A stretch of 47,054 nt of DNA from Citreicella sp. C3M06 (lineage in GTDB: Bacteria > Pseudomonadota > Alphaproteobacteria > Rhodobacterales > Rhodobacteraceae): the NCBI RefSeq assembly GCF_018860705.1, contig NZ_JAHKQA010000034.1, positions 1 to 47,054 of the forward strand, in the 5' to 3' direction. Below the pieces are notes generated by a model. That model saw only the letters and a program-made list of their open reading frames with translations. It ran no database searches and was not told where the DNA came from. This document shows positions 33,102 to 41,959 of this stretch, one piece after another. Numbering within the stretch: the first letter of the stretch is position 1; the number at the start of each line of letters is the position of its first letter. The translations under genes were made by a program, and so were the position numbers.

Positions 33102-33812
33102 CAGCAGCGCCGCCCAGGTCATCGGCCCGATCACCCCGTCAGGCAGAAGCTCGTGCTGCGCCTGGAACGCGACCACGGCGGCGCGGGTAATCGGGCCGAA
33201 GGCCCCATCGACCGTGATGCCGAGGGCATCTTGCGCATCGCGGACATAGTGCCCGGCTGCCCCCTGCCAGATCGTCGGGCGTGACGGATGGTCCTGCGCG
33301 GCGGGCAGATCGACCATGCGCGCCAGCACCGCAGCGCGGAACTCGTCGCCAACCGCGACCGGATCGCGGGAGGCAGTCCCGCCAAACAGCGTGTAATCGA
33401 AATCCCATTTGCCGCGCTGCCAGACGCCCAGGGTCGGCTCGACCTCGGCATGGCTGAGAACCGTCTTCCGGGAGACGGCGATCCCATAGAGGCCGCAGAG
33501 ACGCGCCGTCTCGGCCACCAGCGCTTTGACTTGCTCCGGGCGTACAGGATAGGCCCACCGTCCCACAGCGCCCCATTCCGCGCTCGCCATCGCGCAGATC
33601 GACACGCCGATGCTGCCGGTGTTCAGCGCGCGCGTGTGGGCCGCATAGGTGCCGGTCGTCAGGGTGCGGCCCGGGGCGTTCCCTGCGATGGCATGAACCC
33701 CGTCATGAACCTCCCCCGAACCGTCGATGATCCGGTGGTAATGCTCGCGGTCCAGATTGCTTACGGCGTAGCTGCCGCCGGTATGGTGCAGAATGATCCT
33801 ATTCATCGGCAT
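33099..33812 (-). CDS. endolysin: N-acetylmuramoyl-L-alanine amidase with peptidoglycan-binding domain
   Basis: The 237-residue protein has an amidase_2 type catalytic domain (about 1-145) with candidate zinc ligands His9/His10 (ILHHTGG), His121 (LSHAEVE) and an Asp near 137 (GKWDFD), and a C-terminal PG_binding_1 repeat (about 175-237; VRDAQDALGITVDGAFGPIT, VAFQAQHELLPDGVIG). It would cleave the amide link between muramic acid and the stem peptide at lysis. No signal peptide is present, so it should need a holin. GGGAGAAG precedes ATG 33812. A terminator-like hairpin lies 15 bases upstream of the start. Confidence 0.92.
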   Translation of the reverse strand: MPMNRIILHHTGGSYAVSNLDREHYHRIIDGSGEVHDGVHAIAGNAPGRTLTTGTYAAHTRALNTGSIGVSICAMASAEWGAVGRWAYPVRPEQVKALVAETARLCGLYGIAVSRKTVLSHAEVEPTLGVWQRGKWDFDYTLFGGTASRDPVAVGDEFRAAVLARMVDLPAAQDHPSRPTIWQGAAGHYVRDAQDALGITVDGAFGPITRAAVVAFQAQHELLPDGVIGPMTWAALL

Positions 33813-33826
33813 GGTCTTCTCCCATG

Positions 33827-33851
33827 AAAAAGCCCGACGCGATGGCCGGGC
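33827..33851 (-). terminator. terminator-like hairpin directly upstream of the endolysin gene
   Basis: On the minus strand GCCCG, a ten-base loop and CGGGC are followed by TTTTT. It separates the endolysin from the preceding lysis-region gene, so it could reduce read-through into the endolysin. The stem is short (five G/C pairs). Confidence 0.6.
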
Positions 33852-33882
33852 GGTATAGATTTGGATGGGGGGTGATGTGACG

Positions 33883-34338
33883 TCAGCGGTAGAACCAACT
33901 CCGGGTTTTCCCGAGGGCTGGGCCGTAGCATTGATGCAGCACGTCGCCGTGGCTACCGGTCAGCAGGAGGTGCTCCGGCAGGCGGACACGCAGATCTTTC
34001 CAGCGCAACACGCCACGCTCCCGGATTCGTGGCGGGTCCGCGAAGTAGGCCTGAACCGATGGGCCGTTCGCACCCCTCGCGCCGAGAAACCATTCCACCG
34101 ACCGCCAGTCGCAATCGCGCAACTTCTCGGCCTCGAGTTCCACCCGAGACCACCCCCCTCCGAGATCTTCGGTCGCCACGATTGCGGCGGGCGTGACGAC
34201 CGGCCAGATCCTTGTCTCAATTCCCGGGGAGAACACCCAGATCAGGGCTAGGATCGGTGCCATCAACAACCAGATGCGCCCTTCCCTTGCTGCCTGTCTG
34301 GTCGCCGCTGTCGCAGCCCTCTCAGTCCTGCTTTTCAT
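33883..34338 (-). CDS. phage membrane-anchored protein, function unknown
   Basis: The 151-residue protein has a basic N-terminus (KSRTERAATAATRQAAREGR), one transmembrane helix (about 22-38, IWLLMAPILALIWVFSPG) and a soluble domain of about 110 residues with ELEAEKLRDCDWRSVEWFLG. Its start overlaps the preceding gene by 17 bases. The single-anchor layout and position between a holin-like gene and the endolysin would suit a lysis or spanin-like role, but the soluble part is not a coiled coil and I do not recognise it. Confidence 0.7.
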   Translation of the reverse strand: MKSRTERAATAATRQAAREGRIWLLMAPILALIWVFSPGIETRIWPVVTPAAIVATEDLGGGWSRVELEAEKLRDCDWRSVEWFLGARGANGPSVQAYFADPPRIRERGVLRWKDLRVRLPEHLLLTGSHGDVLHQCYGPALGKTRSWFYR

Positions 34339-34699
34339 GGTTCAGCTTCCCTGCGCCGGCTTCAACGGCGGCGATAATGATCTTTGCGATCGACATTCCG
34401 CCGAGGCCGGCCGCGAAGGCGGCGGTGGCATAGGCGCCATCCCCCAGAGGGCCGATGTACCTGTTCATGATCGCGAGCGTGATCGGGGCGAAATACTGCG
34501 CGAAGATCGCCCCGGTGATGACCGAGCCGATACCGCTCGCGATGCGACGCCGCTCGTTCATCCACCAACGCACAGCGCCCCCGGCGGCCCCCGCAATAGC
34601 AACCTGCCCGGCGGCCCCCGTGAGCCACGTTAGCCAAAGGCCGAGCCACAGCTTGATGTGTGCCCACAGCTCAACGAGCGGCGGTATCCTGTCAGGCAT
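34322..34699 (-). CDS. putative phage holin (multi-span small membrane protein)
   Basis: The 125-residue protein starts at ATG 34699 behind GGAGGG. It has hydrophobic segments at about 17-44, 54-77 and 84-112, a basic loop (NERRR, 48-52) and a charged C-terminus (KLNHEKQD). Size, topology and place upstream of the endolysin suit a holin, which opens the inner membrane for the endolysin. No specific family was recognised. The frame extends upstream to 34948 but that part is a shadow of the next gene. Confidence 0.6.
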   Translation of the reverse strand: MPDRIPPLVELWAHIKLWLGLWLTWLTGAAGQVAIAGAAGGAVRWWMNERRRIASGIGSVITGAIFAQYFAPITLAIMNRYIGPLGDGAYATAAFAAGLGGMSIAKIIIAAVEAGAGKLNHEKQD

Positions 34700-34737
34700 G
34701 ACGCCCTCCGTTCGTGTTGCTCGGTCTCTGGGCCGGA

Positions 34738-35553
34738 TTACGGGTATTGAGTCAGGTCGAGCGTCCGGCTGTCGCCGTAGCCCCGGCCGCCTTCCGCGAA
34801 AAACGCGGCATAGGCCGCCTCGTCTGCGGCATCCAGCTCGGCAAAGGTCTTGCCAGACGCCGCAACGTCGATGAGGTGATATTGATAGAGGATGAAGCTC
34901 TGCCCGACGTTGGAGTTCAGGCTGTTGTAGGGCGGGATGTTGCCCCACGCCGCCTCATAGATCGCATTCAGCGAGGCGTTGGCGTTCGGTGACCCCGACC
35001 AGCCGCTTGCCGAAATGGCCTTCCGCTCGGTGCCGAGCGAGTTTTCCAACCCCCCGATCATCAACCGACTGGTCGAAAAACCGGCGCCGTTGCCGATGCC
35101 GGTCGTATACAGGTTGCCCGTCGAAGACGAGACGCGCTCAACGTCAGCCCAGATAAAGCAGGCCATTTCGCGCGTGGTGTTCGCTGCGAGATAGGCCATA
35201 ATCGCCGCGGCCCCTTCGATGCGCGCGGCATAGCCCCCTTGGTCCGTCGTGCTAACGGCCCCGAACAGCGCGCCGTTTGCCGTGCGTTGGAACGCCCCGT
35301 ATGGCGCACCGGGGAACGTGTTGATGAAGGTCGAGGCCAAACTCGACTGCGAGCCGCTGCCGAGCAGTGCAGCGGCCTCCTCCCATGCGATATTCGCGAT
35401 AGTCCCGCCGTCTCCGGGAACGCCGGATGCGGTCATCGAGTGCGTGAAATCGGTCAAGATCAGCGATCCGGGCGTCAGCCGCGCGTCGTTTCCGATGATC
35501 GGCGCGCTGGTATCGGTCAGCGTCACGCCCGAAAGTACAATTTTGCGTCCCAT
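34738..35553 (-). CDS. phage structural protein downstream of the tail fibre, function unknown
   Basis: The 271-residue protein (MGRKIVLSGVTLTDTSAPII) starts one base after the tail fibre stop, behind GAGGACC. It is rich in Ala, Gly, Ser, Thr and Asn with few charges, a composition common in virion surface proteins; there is no signal peptide or membrane helix. Candidates are a second receptor-binding or tail-decorating protein, or an assembly chaperone of the fibre. The family is not recognised. Confidence 0.7.
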   Translation of the reverse strand: MGRKIVLSGVTLTDTSAPIIGNDARLTPGSLILTDFTHSMTASGVPGDGGTIANIAWEEAAALLGSGSQSSLASTFINTFPGAPYGAFQRTANGALFGAVSTTDQGGYAARIEGAAAIMAYLAANTTREMACFIWADVERVSSSTGNLYTTGIGNGAGFSTSRLMIGGLENSLGTERKAISASGWSGSPNANASLNAIYEAAWGNIPPYNSLNSNVGQSFILYQYHLIDVAASGKTFAELDAADEAAYAAFFAEGGRGYGDSRTLDLTQYP

Positions 35554-35554
35554 G

Positions 35555-38290
35555 TTATTGGTCCTCTTCCAGCCAGCCCATTTCTTCGATGCGGGCGGCA
35601 ATGCAGTTTGCGATCAGGGTGTATCCCGAAGCGTTGAAGTGGGTGTCGTCCACGCGGAGGCTTTCGGGAACGATCCCGAGCCCAATGTCCTCTTCGTCTT
35701 CGGCGGTCGGGGTGATGCCAGCTTCGGCAAGAGCCTCGAAGCTTGCGAGGTATTCGTGGAGGTTCACAAACCGCCGTCCGAACTCGTTGAAGAACTGGTC
35801 GTGCATCGGTTGGCGGTAACTGATGGTCGAGGTCGTGAGGCCGCAGACCAACCATTTCCTATGGTTCTCTCCGAGCCATTCGATGATCGCCCGCTCGCGG
35901 CGGATGATTTCCTCGGCATCGTTCACGCCATCATTCTGGCCCATCCAGAGGATGAAAATGTCGTCCCTTCGGGCCTGCGCCGCAGTGATCAAGGCGGCAG
36001 GGCGGGGAACGCTCACCGCGTCGCCATCCGTGCTGCGCGTGAACGTGTAGGTGCCGCCGGAATAGCTCAAGCTGCCCGAGACCCCGGCTAGGGTGCAGGG
36101 ATTGATTCCCGCCGAGCCTTGCAGCAACGGCGCAACCGCCCCCCCGTCTGCGCCGGTCAGCGTGACAGTGACCCCGCCCGACACCGGGATCTCATCACCG
36201 TCAGGCGTGACGAGGTAGGGCAGCGCCCCGACCCGGCCCGCAATGGTGCGCGATCCCTCGCCGCCCACCCCGAGGTTGTTGACCGTTCGGCCCGTGATGG
36301 TAGCGAGGACGCTCGGGTACGTAGTGCCCCCGCCACCCGACCCCGCAGTGAGGCTATCCCCAAGGCAGGTGATCGATGCGGGGGTGGTCGTCGCGACCTC
36401 GATGCCAAGGGCGTCAGCGATGTTGTCGATCACGCGGGACGTAAAGCGCCCGTTCGGCCCGACTTCGAGGTCGGTGCGCCGCCCGTCTTCATCGACGAAA
36501 GCGATGCCGACGCCGCTCTCGTCGTAGACAAACTGGCCGCCGAGCAGGCCCGGCGTGTTGGCCCCGTCCAGCATGGACCCGACCTTTTCTGCGGCATATT
36601 CCGTCGGCCCGCCATCCGGCGCGGCCTCAATCCATGTGCGGCGGCCATCCTCATCGACCACGGCAAAGACCGTGCCGCTTTCATCTGCGACCTCGATCGA
36701 CGGAAGAGCGTCATCCGCCTTCGCCCCTTGCTCTGCCGTGGCGAAATTCGGCGTCACGTCGGCTTCGATCTTTGCCGAAAGGTCGGAAATGGCAAACTTG
36801 GCGAAGGCATCCCCGTTCTCGCTGTCCTGCCCGTACAGCGTGTCTCCATCCACGGGCGAAGCCTTGGCCACCGCGTCCTTGAGGTCGCCGGGCTGCACGG
36901 CGCTGTCTGCCGTCTCCCCCTGCGCTGCGGTCGCATACTCGTCCGCGTCAGTCGCCGCCGCCGAGCCGAGCGTGGGGGTGTTCGACAGGTCGTTGTAATC
37001 GCCAGTCGCCGCCACGGTCGCCGCCGTGTCGGTAATGTCCAGCACCTCGATCACGGCAATATCAGTCTCATGGTCGCCGCCGTACAGCAGCACGTGCGGC
37101 ACGGCGTAGCGGGTGGAGTCTGGCACGGTGTAGTCAGCCCCAGACACGCCGGGGCGAGCGAAAGTGAAGCTGTAGTCTTGCGCCCCGTCTTCGACAGTCG
37201 GGTTCAGGCCCTCAATCGTCACATCGCTCAAGGCCGCCCGCGCGCCGCCCAGGTTCTGCATCCTGATCGTGATATAGTGCCCGGCAGGATCGACAGGATC
37301 GACCGTGCGCGCGAAAGCAACGCGCACCCGATACAGCCGCCCAGCCTCGACAGCCGTTTCAGCGCGCGGCGCGATGATCTGCAAGCCATCCACCGCGTCG
37401 GAGCCATTCAGCCGCCACACGTCGCCGAACAGCGTCGTCGTAGCCCGCGCCCCGTTGGTGATCGCTGGCCGATCTCCGCCGACAATCTCCGACGAAAACG
37501 CCGCCCCCAGCTCCGGGCGGATGGCGTCCCGCCCGAAAACATCCGCAGAGGCGGCATAGGCGTCCAGCGATGGCGCACCGGTCAAATCGGCGTAATCGCC
37601 CGAGACGGCCACCGCCGACAGATCCTCCGGCTGCACTGCGCTCTCAGCCAGCGCGCCCTGTGCCAGCGTGGCGAAGACCAGATCATAGGCCTCCCGAGAA
37701 TGCTCGCGCAGCGCCGCAACCGCCACCCGTTTGAAGTTGGAAAAATCCTCCGAGTCCGAGATGAACAGGAAATCGCCAGAAACCGGGTCGGGCTTGGTCG
37801 TCGCGCCTTTCAGGTCTGCGGACAAAACGGCGGTATCGAGGCCAAGCTGCTCTGCCGTGACCCCGTGCGGGTTGTCGCCGTCGCTGATATGGTTCGCGAG
37901 GTCGCTGGCGACGATGCCCGCGCTGCTGTCACCGATCCGGTCCCATCGGCCCCAAGCCTCCACCCATGCGTAGCGCCCAGCGTTATTCACCGTCGCGCCG
38001 TCGTATCCTGTCTCACTGGCCTCATAGTGCGTGCCCGCGTCTCCACTGTCGACGCTAGCTGTCTGGCGGTTGTAGGTTCCGGCGAAGGACTTTAGGCCCG
38101 ACCACGTGGAAAAGCCCAGCTCGCCCGACGAAACCTGCGCCTCAATCTCATCCAGCCGCTCGGCAACCGGCCCCGACGAGATCAGTAGCGTGCCCACCGT
38201 GTCGAACGGGGTCGGCGCGACCCGCTTGTTGTAAATCGTCACGAAGTGATCGACCGCGTTGTTCACGGCCTTGTTTGCAAGGTCAGTCAT
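35555..38290 (-). CDS. phage tail fibre / receptor-binding protein with C-terminal SGNH hydrolase domain
   Basis: The 911-residue protein follows the tip protein by ten bases. Its N-terminal two-thirds has repeats typical of tail fibres: LAQGALAESAVQPEDL then GDYADLTGAPSL (about 208-242), GDYNDLSNTPTL then AAQGETADSAVQPGDL (about 430-470), AEQGAKADDAL (519-529), and two VDEDGRRT copies (545-552, 599-606). From about residue 638 an SGNH/GDSL hydrolase follows with all blocks: GDSL (644-647), Gly near 674, GQND (785-788) and DDTH (881-884), giving Ser646, Asp881 and His884 as catalytic residues. Such domains de-esterify surface polysaccharides. It probably binds and trims the host surface during adsorption. 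Confidence 0.88.
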   Translation of the reverse strand: MTDLANKAVNNAVDHFVTIYNKRVAPTPFDTVGTLLISSGPVAERLDEIEAQVSSGELGFSTWSGLKSFAGTYNRQTASVDSGDAGTHYEASETGYDGATVNNAGRYAWVEAWGRWDRIGDSSAGIVASDLANHISDGDNPHGVTAEQLGLDTAVLSADLKGATTKPDPVSGDFLFISDSEDFSNFKRVAVAALREHSREAYDLVFATLAQGALAESAVQPEDLSAVAVSGDYADLTGAPSLDAYAASADVFGRDAIRPELGAAFSSEIVGGDRPAITNGARATTTLFGDVWRLNGSDAVDGLQIIAPRAETAVEAGRLYRVRVAFARTVDPVDPAGHYITIRMQNLGGARAALSDVTIEGLNPTVEDGAQDYSFTFARPGVSGADYTVPDSTRYAVPHVLLYGGDHETDIAVIEVLDITDTAATVAATGDYNDLSNTPTLGSAAATDADEYATAAQGETADSAVQPGDLKDAVAKASPVDGDTLYGQDSENGDAFAKFAISDLSAKIEADVTPNFATAEQGAKADDALPSIEVADESGTVFAVVDEDGRRTWIEAAPDGGPTEYAAEKVGSMLDGANTPGLLGGQFVYDESGVGIAFVDEDGRRTDLEVGPNGRFTSRVIDNIADALGIEVATTTPASITCLGDSLTAGSGGGGTTYPSVLATITGRTVNNLGVGGEGSRTIAGRVGALPYLVTPDGDEIPVSGGVTVTLTGADGGAVAPLLQGSAGINPCTLAGVSGSLSYSGGTYTFTRSTDGDAVSVPRPAALITAAQARRDDIFILWMGQNDGVNDAEEIIRRERAIIEWLGENHRKWLVCGLTTSTISYRQPMHDQFFNEFGRRFVNLHEYLASFEALAEAGITPTAEDEEDIGLGIVPESLRVDDTHFNASGYTLIANCIAARIEEMGWLEEDQ

Positions 38291-38300
38291 TGCCCCGTCC

Positions 38301-41300
38301 TCAGATGATGGTGGTGGTGTAAGGGCCGCTGATCCCAGCCGTCAGCCCGTCGCTGTTTTCCGCCCGCAGGCGGTATTCCCAGGCGCCTTGTGGCGCGCTG
38401 GAACTGGTTTCCTTGAAGACCTGTAGATCGGAAACGGTGCCGTCGAATGGGGCCGATGCGTAGACCTCAAAGGCGTCGTGTCCCTGCGGGTCAAACTCGA
38501 AGTAATGAACGCCATTGCTTTCGAAGATCCCGCCAGACGCAACGTCGCTGCCATCGACCATGCGGATCTCCACATCGCCCGCCGTGCGGCCCGAAATGGT
38601 GATGGCCCCGCGCACCACGTCATTGATGTAGGTGGTTAGGGGAGCAAACAGTCGATCAGCAGTTCCAGCCGTGTGGGTGGCGCTGTTCCCGGATATGTTC
38701 CACGACGCGGCGGCGCTCATGCCGGAAATCTCGACCTTCGTGGATGTCTCGGCACCGCCATCCACGAAGGTCTGCGTCTGACCGCTCGCAAAGCTGATCG
38801 TCCCGATATAATCCGTGTCGTCATCGAACGTGCCGCCCGACGCCGTGCGGAACACGTCGGCGGTTCTGGTCGTGCCGCCAGCCCATGCCGTGATGACGGC
38901 GCGGCCAAGCTCCCCGCTGATCGTCACGCTGTCGGACGGCACCGCGTTCGGCGCGGCCTCAAGCTCCTCGCCCACCGTGTAGTAGATCGTATCGGTGAAC
39001 TCGGACCACGCGCCGCCGGATGCCTGCGCCGCTGCCCGGACTTCAATCTCATCCCCGACCGAGTAGCCGGTGATCTGGATGGAGCCCGAAGTCCCGCCGA
39101 GGCCCGCGGAACTCCAGCCCGCCGCCCCTGACAGGCGATAGTCGACCGTGTAGCCGGAAATCGTGGATGTATCGCTTGCAGCCATCCGCACCGACACGAA
39201 CACGGTAAGCACCCCATCCAGCGTGTCGGTCCAGATGTTTCGGATCAGCGGCTGGCTTGGTGCGTCTCCCGGCGTGCTGGGCTGGCCGACCACCGTGTTG
39301 AACTCGGGCGGCTCGTAGTCGGCCAGCTCCGTGTCGATCTCTGGCGCGTCCTCGGTCAGCCGAAGCTCAACCGTGCCATCCTCGCCGGGCACGATCCCAA
39401 GCACCCGGCATGTGCGGATCGTCTCGGTTGCGGGCGCGAAGGTGACGGACGTTCCAGCGGGCGGGATGTAGCCTTTCAGGCCGAGCGTCTGCGTCTCGCC
39501 CTCCTGCGGACGAACGATGGTCACGACAGCCTGACCCCGCACATCGGCGGCGCTGGTCATGTGCCAGTGCAGGACGTAGCTGGTGCCCGCCTCCATCGTC
39601 ACCGGCTGGTCGATCAGGACCGCGTTGCCGACCACATCGACCACCCGCGCCGAAATCTGCTTAGACGACAGGATGTAATGCGACAGGTTCACCCGGCTCC
39701 CGCGTGTCGCCACGCGCAGCGGTCCCTCTTGCATCACCCGCCACGTCGAGCGGCGATAGATCGCTTCAAGGATCCGCCGGTAAAGCTCAATCGCGACTTC
39801 GCGCGGGTAGAGTTTTCCGGGAAGCTCCCACTCCTCGATGACATCCGGATCGCCCTCGAAATCCGGCCAGAGGGTTGTAATTTCAGCGATCCCGAAATCG
39901 TCTTCCGCGTTGAGGAACTGGACGCGCACCGCGTCGGGCGGGTCCAGCGGCTCGCGGGTGCCGCTTAGGCCCCAGCTATTCGCCGCGTTGATGTGGTCGC
40001 AGATCGGGTTCGCGTCATCATCTGCCCGGTCGATCACAACGCCGTGCCGCGCGCCGTCATAACGCGGCGATGCGCGCCCGGCACCCGCGATCCGCGCCAA
40101 GGCTTCGGGAAAGGAGCTTGCGTCATCGACCCTGCCGTTGAAGGTCAGGCCGTTGGCCTCGCAGAACTCCCAGAGCGCCTGCATGTCATCGAGCCGGATC
40201 CCGTCCTCCGTTGACGGGCTGCGCAGCCACGGCCCCTGGTGGTAGGCCATCAGCGATCCCGCCGGGTTCTCGGTCAGGCCCTCCTCCCAATCCGTTCCGG
40301 TCCAGCACGGGGCATAGCGCTGCACAACGCCGGTCAGCGCGCTGATCTGTCCGTTCAGCTGCTCGCCCGCCTCGACCCGGACGGCGATGTGCGCCATCGG
40401 CGCGGGCGGATCGAACGGGTGGCGCTTGCGGATGCTCTGCGTTTCGATCCATTGGAGATCGGAAAGCTCGTCATCACTGTCGCCCTGCTCGGTGGTGCGC
40501 GTGAGGCGGATCTGCCATTTGCCCGCGCTCGGCGGGGTGATGGTTTCTTGGAAATAGACCGGGTTCAGATACTCGTCGGTGAAGGCCAGTTCGCCCGCGT
40601 CGATCCACGCTTCATCGTCCTCGCGGTCAGCGTAGAGCCGCAGATCGACTTGCACCCGCACGGTGGTCTGTTTGTGCGTCCCGTCTTTGTCCAGATTGGC
40701 TAGGCCGCTCGGGAAGGCGAAGATCAGCGAGATTTGTTCCGTGTCTGTGTCGGTGTACCGCTTGACCGAATGGTAGAACAGCTCGTCCGTCTCATAGCCC
40801 AGATCATCCTCGTAATCCGGCCCTTTGAGCGTGATGGCTTCCGCCACCGGCACGACAACCTCCGGCGTGATCGTGACGGGCAGATCGCCCTCCACGCCTT
40901 CGCGGATCTCGTATTCGATGCCGGAGTAATCCTCCATCGGCGTGTCGCCCAGCCACAGGTCGGAAATGTCGAGCCGCCCATATCCCCAGGTCAGCCCGGC
41001 GCGCAGGTATTGCGACCGTCCGACAACCTCGCGGTAAGGCATCTGGAAATAGACCGGAGCCATTCGGGTTCGCCCCATCACCAGCGGGAACGCCGAGCCA
41101 AGCGTGGCCCGGTTCTGCCAGCCGTTCAGCGCATAGGTCGCGTCATAGCTTTCAGGGTCGCGGATCTCTGGTTGCGGCGTCAGGGCGTTGATCGCGACCG
41201 AAATCAGCGCCGATGTCGCCAGACCGACGCCGACCGAGATTGCCGAATATGCGAAGGATGTGGTCGAGGCTACGCCGAAGCTGGTGGCAATGGTGCTGGT

Positions 41301-41564
41301 CAGCCATGCGGTGACAGGATCCCCCGGCGTGAGGCGCACCAGCACCGCCGCGCCAGCCTCCGGGGTGACGCCTGCCCAATCAGTCCGGTCCACGACGCCG
41401 GCATGACGGCCCGTCAGGATCTCGACCACGAGGCGCGGTGCAAGCTCCTTGGCCGTCGCGGGGAACGCCGCGCGCACGATCTGCGCCACGGTGCTGCCAT
41501 CAGGCACATTGATGGTGCGCGCCTGGTCTGGCGCGACGGATGGAACGGCTGAAACGTGGATCAT
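38301..41564 (-). CDS. TipJ/gpJ-like tail tip host-specificity protein
   Basis: The 1087-residue protein starts at ATG 41564, overlapping the NlpC stop (ATGA). The N-terminus has an MoaD/ThiS-like stretch (INVPDGSTVAQIVRAAFP), a hydrophobic segment at about 87-125, then the conserved tip-protein core (QNRATLGSAFPLVMGRTRMAPVYF, DISDLWLGDTPMEDY, ALWEFCEANGLTFNGRVDD). The last 300 residues look like fibronectin-type repeats (PSQPLIRNIWTDT, GYTVDYRLSGAAGWSS). It corresponds to lambda J at the tail tip and would contribute to host recognition. Position after NlpC and before the fibre fits. Confidence 0.9.
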   Translation of the reverse strand: MIHVSAVPSVAPDQARTINVPDGSTVAQIVRAAFPATAKELAPRLVVEILTGRHAGVVDRTDWAGVTPEAGAAVLVRLTPGDPVTAWLTSTIATSFGVASTTSFAYSAISVGVGLATSALISVAINALTPQPEIRDPESYDATYALNGWQNRATLGSAFPLVMGRTRMAPVYFQMPYREVVGRSQYLRAGLTWGYGRLDISDLWLGDTPMEDYSGIEYEIREGVEGDLPVTITPEVVVPVAEAITLKGPDYEDDLGYETDELFYHSVKRYTDTDTEQISLIFAFPSGLANLDKDGTHKQTTVRVQVDLRLYADREDDEAWIDAGELAFTDEYLNPVYFQETITPPSAGKWQIRLTRTTEQGDSDDELSDLQWIETQSIRKRHPFDPPAPMAHIAVRVEAGEQLNGQISALTGVVQRYAPCWTGTDWEEGLTENPAGSLMAYHQGPWLRSPSTEDGIRLDDMQALWEFCEANGLTFNGRVDDASSFPEALARIAGAGRASPRYDGARHGVVIDRADDDANPICDHINAANSWGLSGTREPLDPPDAVRVQFLNAEDDFGIAEITTLWPDFEGDPDVIEEWELPGKLYPREVAIELYRRILEAIYRRSTWRVMQEGPLRVATRGSRVNLSHYILSSKQISARVVDVVGNAVLIDQPVTMEAGTSYVLHWHMTSAADVRGQAVVTIVRPQEGETQTLGLKGYIPPAGTSVTFAPATETIRTCRVLGIVPGEDGTVELRLTEDAPEIDTELADYEPPEFNTVVGQPSTPGDAPSQPLIRNIWTDTLDGVLTVFVSVRMAASDTSTISGYTVDYRLSGAAGWSSAGLGGTSGSIQITGYSVGDEIEVRAAAQASGGAWSEFTDTIYYTVGEELEAAPNAVPSDSVTISGELGRAVITAWAGGTTRTADVFRTASGGTFDDDTDYIGTISFASGQTQTFVDGGAETSTKVEISGMSAAASWNISGNSATHTAGTADRLFAPLTTYINDVVRGAITISGRTAGDVEIRMVDGSDVASGGIFESNGVHYFEFDPQGHDAFEVYASAPFDGTVSDLQVFKETSSSAPQGAWEYRLRAENSDGLTAGISGPYTTTII

Positions 41565-41959
41565 TGGCTCTCGTGGCGATAAGCGCCCGCGAAGCGGCGG
41601 GGCCATGGCGTTACGTTGAAATCGACAATCGCGGACTGGGAGCGCGCGTGATTGTGCAGCATCAGGCGAGGCGTCACCGCGACGGCGACGTGATCGCCCT
41701 GCGCTCTGACGTTGAACAGCAGAAGGTCGAAGGGCCGGATCTGCTCGACCCGGCGCCACGGGCCGGAAGCCAGCCCCCCGGCGATGTGTGCGGCGCGTTC
41801 AGCGGGGGGCGTCTCGGCGGCCACGATGCAGTCATGCCGTGGAAGCTCGACCCCCAGAGCCTCGGCGTAGACCAGCCAGACCAGACCGTAACAATCGGCC
41901 CCGGCCCGCGTTAGGCCGAGGTCCAGATGCGGGATGCCGACGAAGCTGGAGAAGGTCAT
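41561..41959 (-). CDS. phage NlpC/P60 family tail peptidase (lambda K-like)
   Basis: The 132-residue protein is an NlpC/P60-type cysteine peptidase: ADCYGLVWLVYAEALG with the candidate nucleophile Cys23, PFDLLLFNVRAQGDHVAVAV with the candidate catalytic His, and LMLHNHA. In siphophages this tail-tip protein cuts peptidoglycan during DNA entry. It is short but complete. Both ends overlap the neighbours by ATGA. Confidence 0.88.
   Translation of the reverse strand: MTFSSFVGIPHLDLGLTRAGADCYGLVWLVYAEALGVELPRHDCIVAAETPPAERAAHIAGGLASGPWRRVEQIRPFDLLLFNVRAQGDHVAVAVTPRLMLHNHARSQSAIVDFNVTPWPRRFAGAYRHESQ

Noticed and set aside
36119-38095. 658-codon plus-strand open frame
   Set aside because: It is antisense to the tail fibre gene, whose repeats and SGNH motifs are clear on the minus strand.
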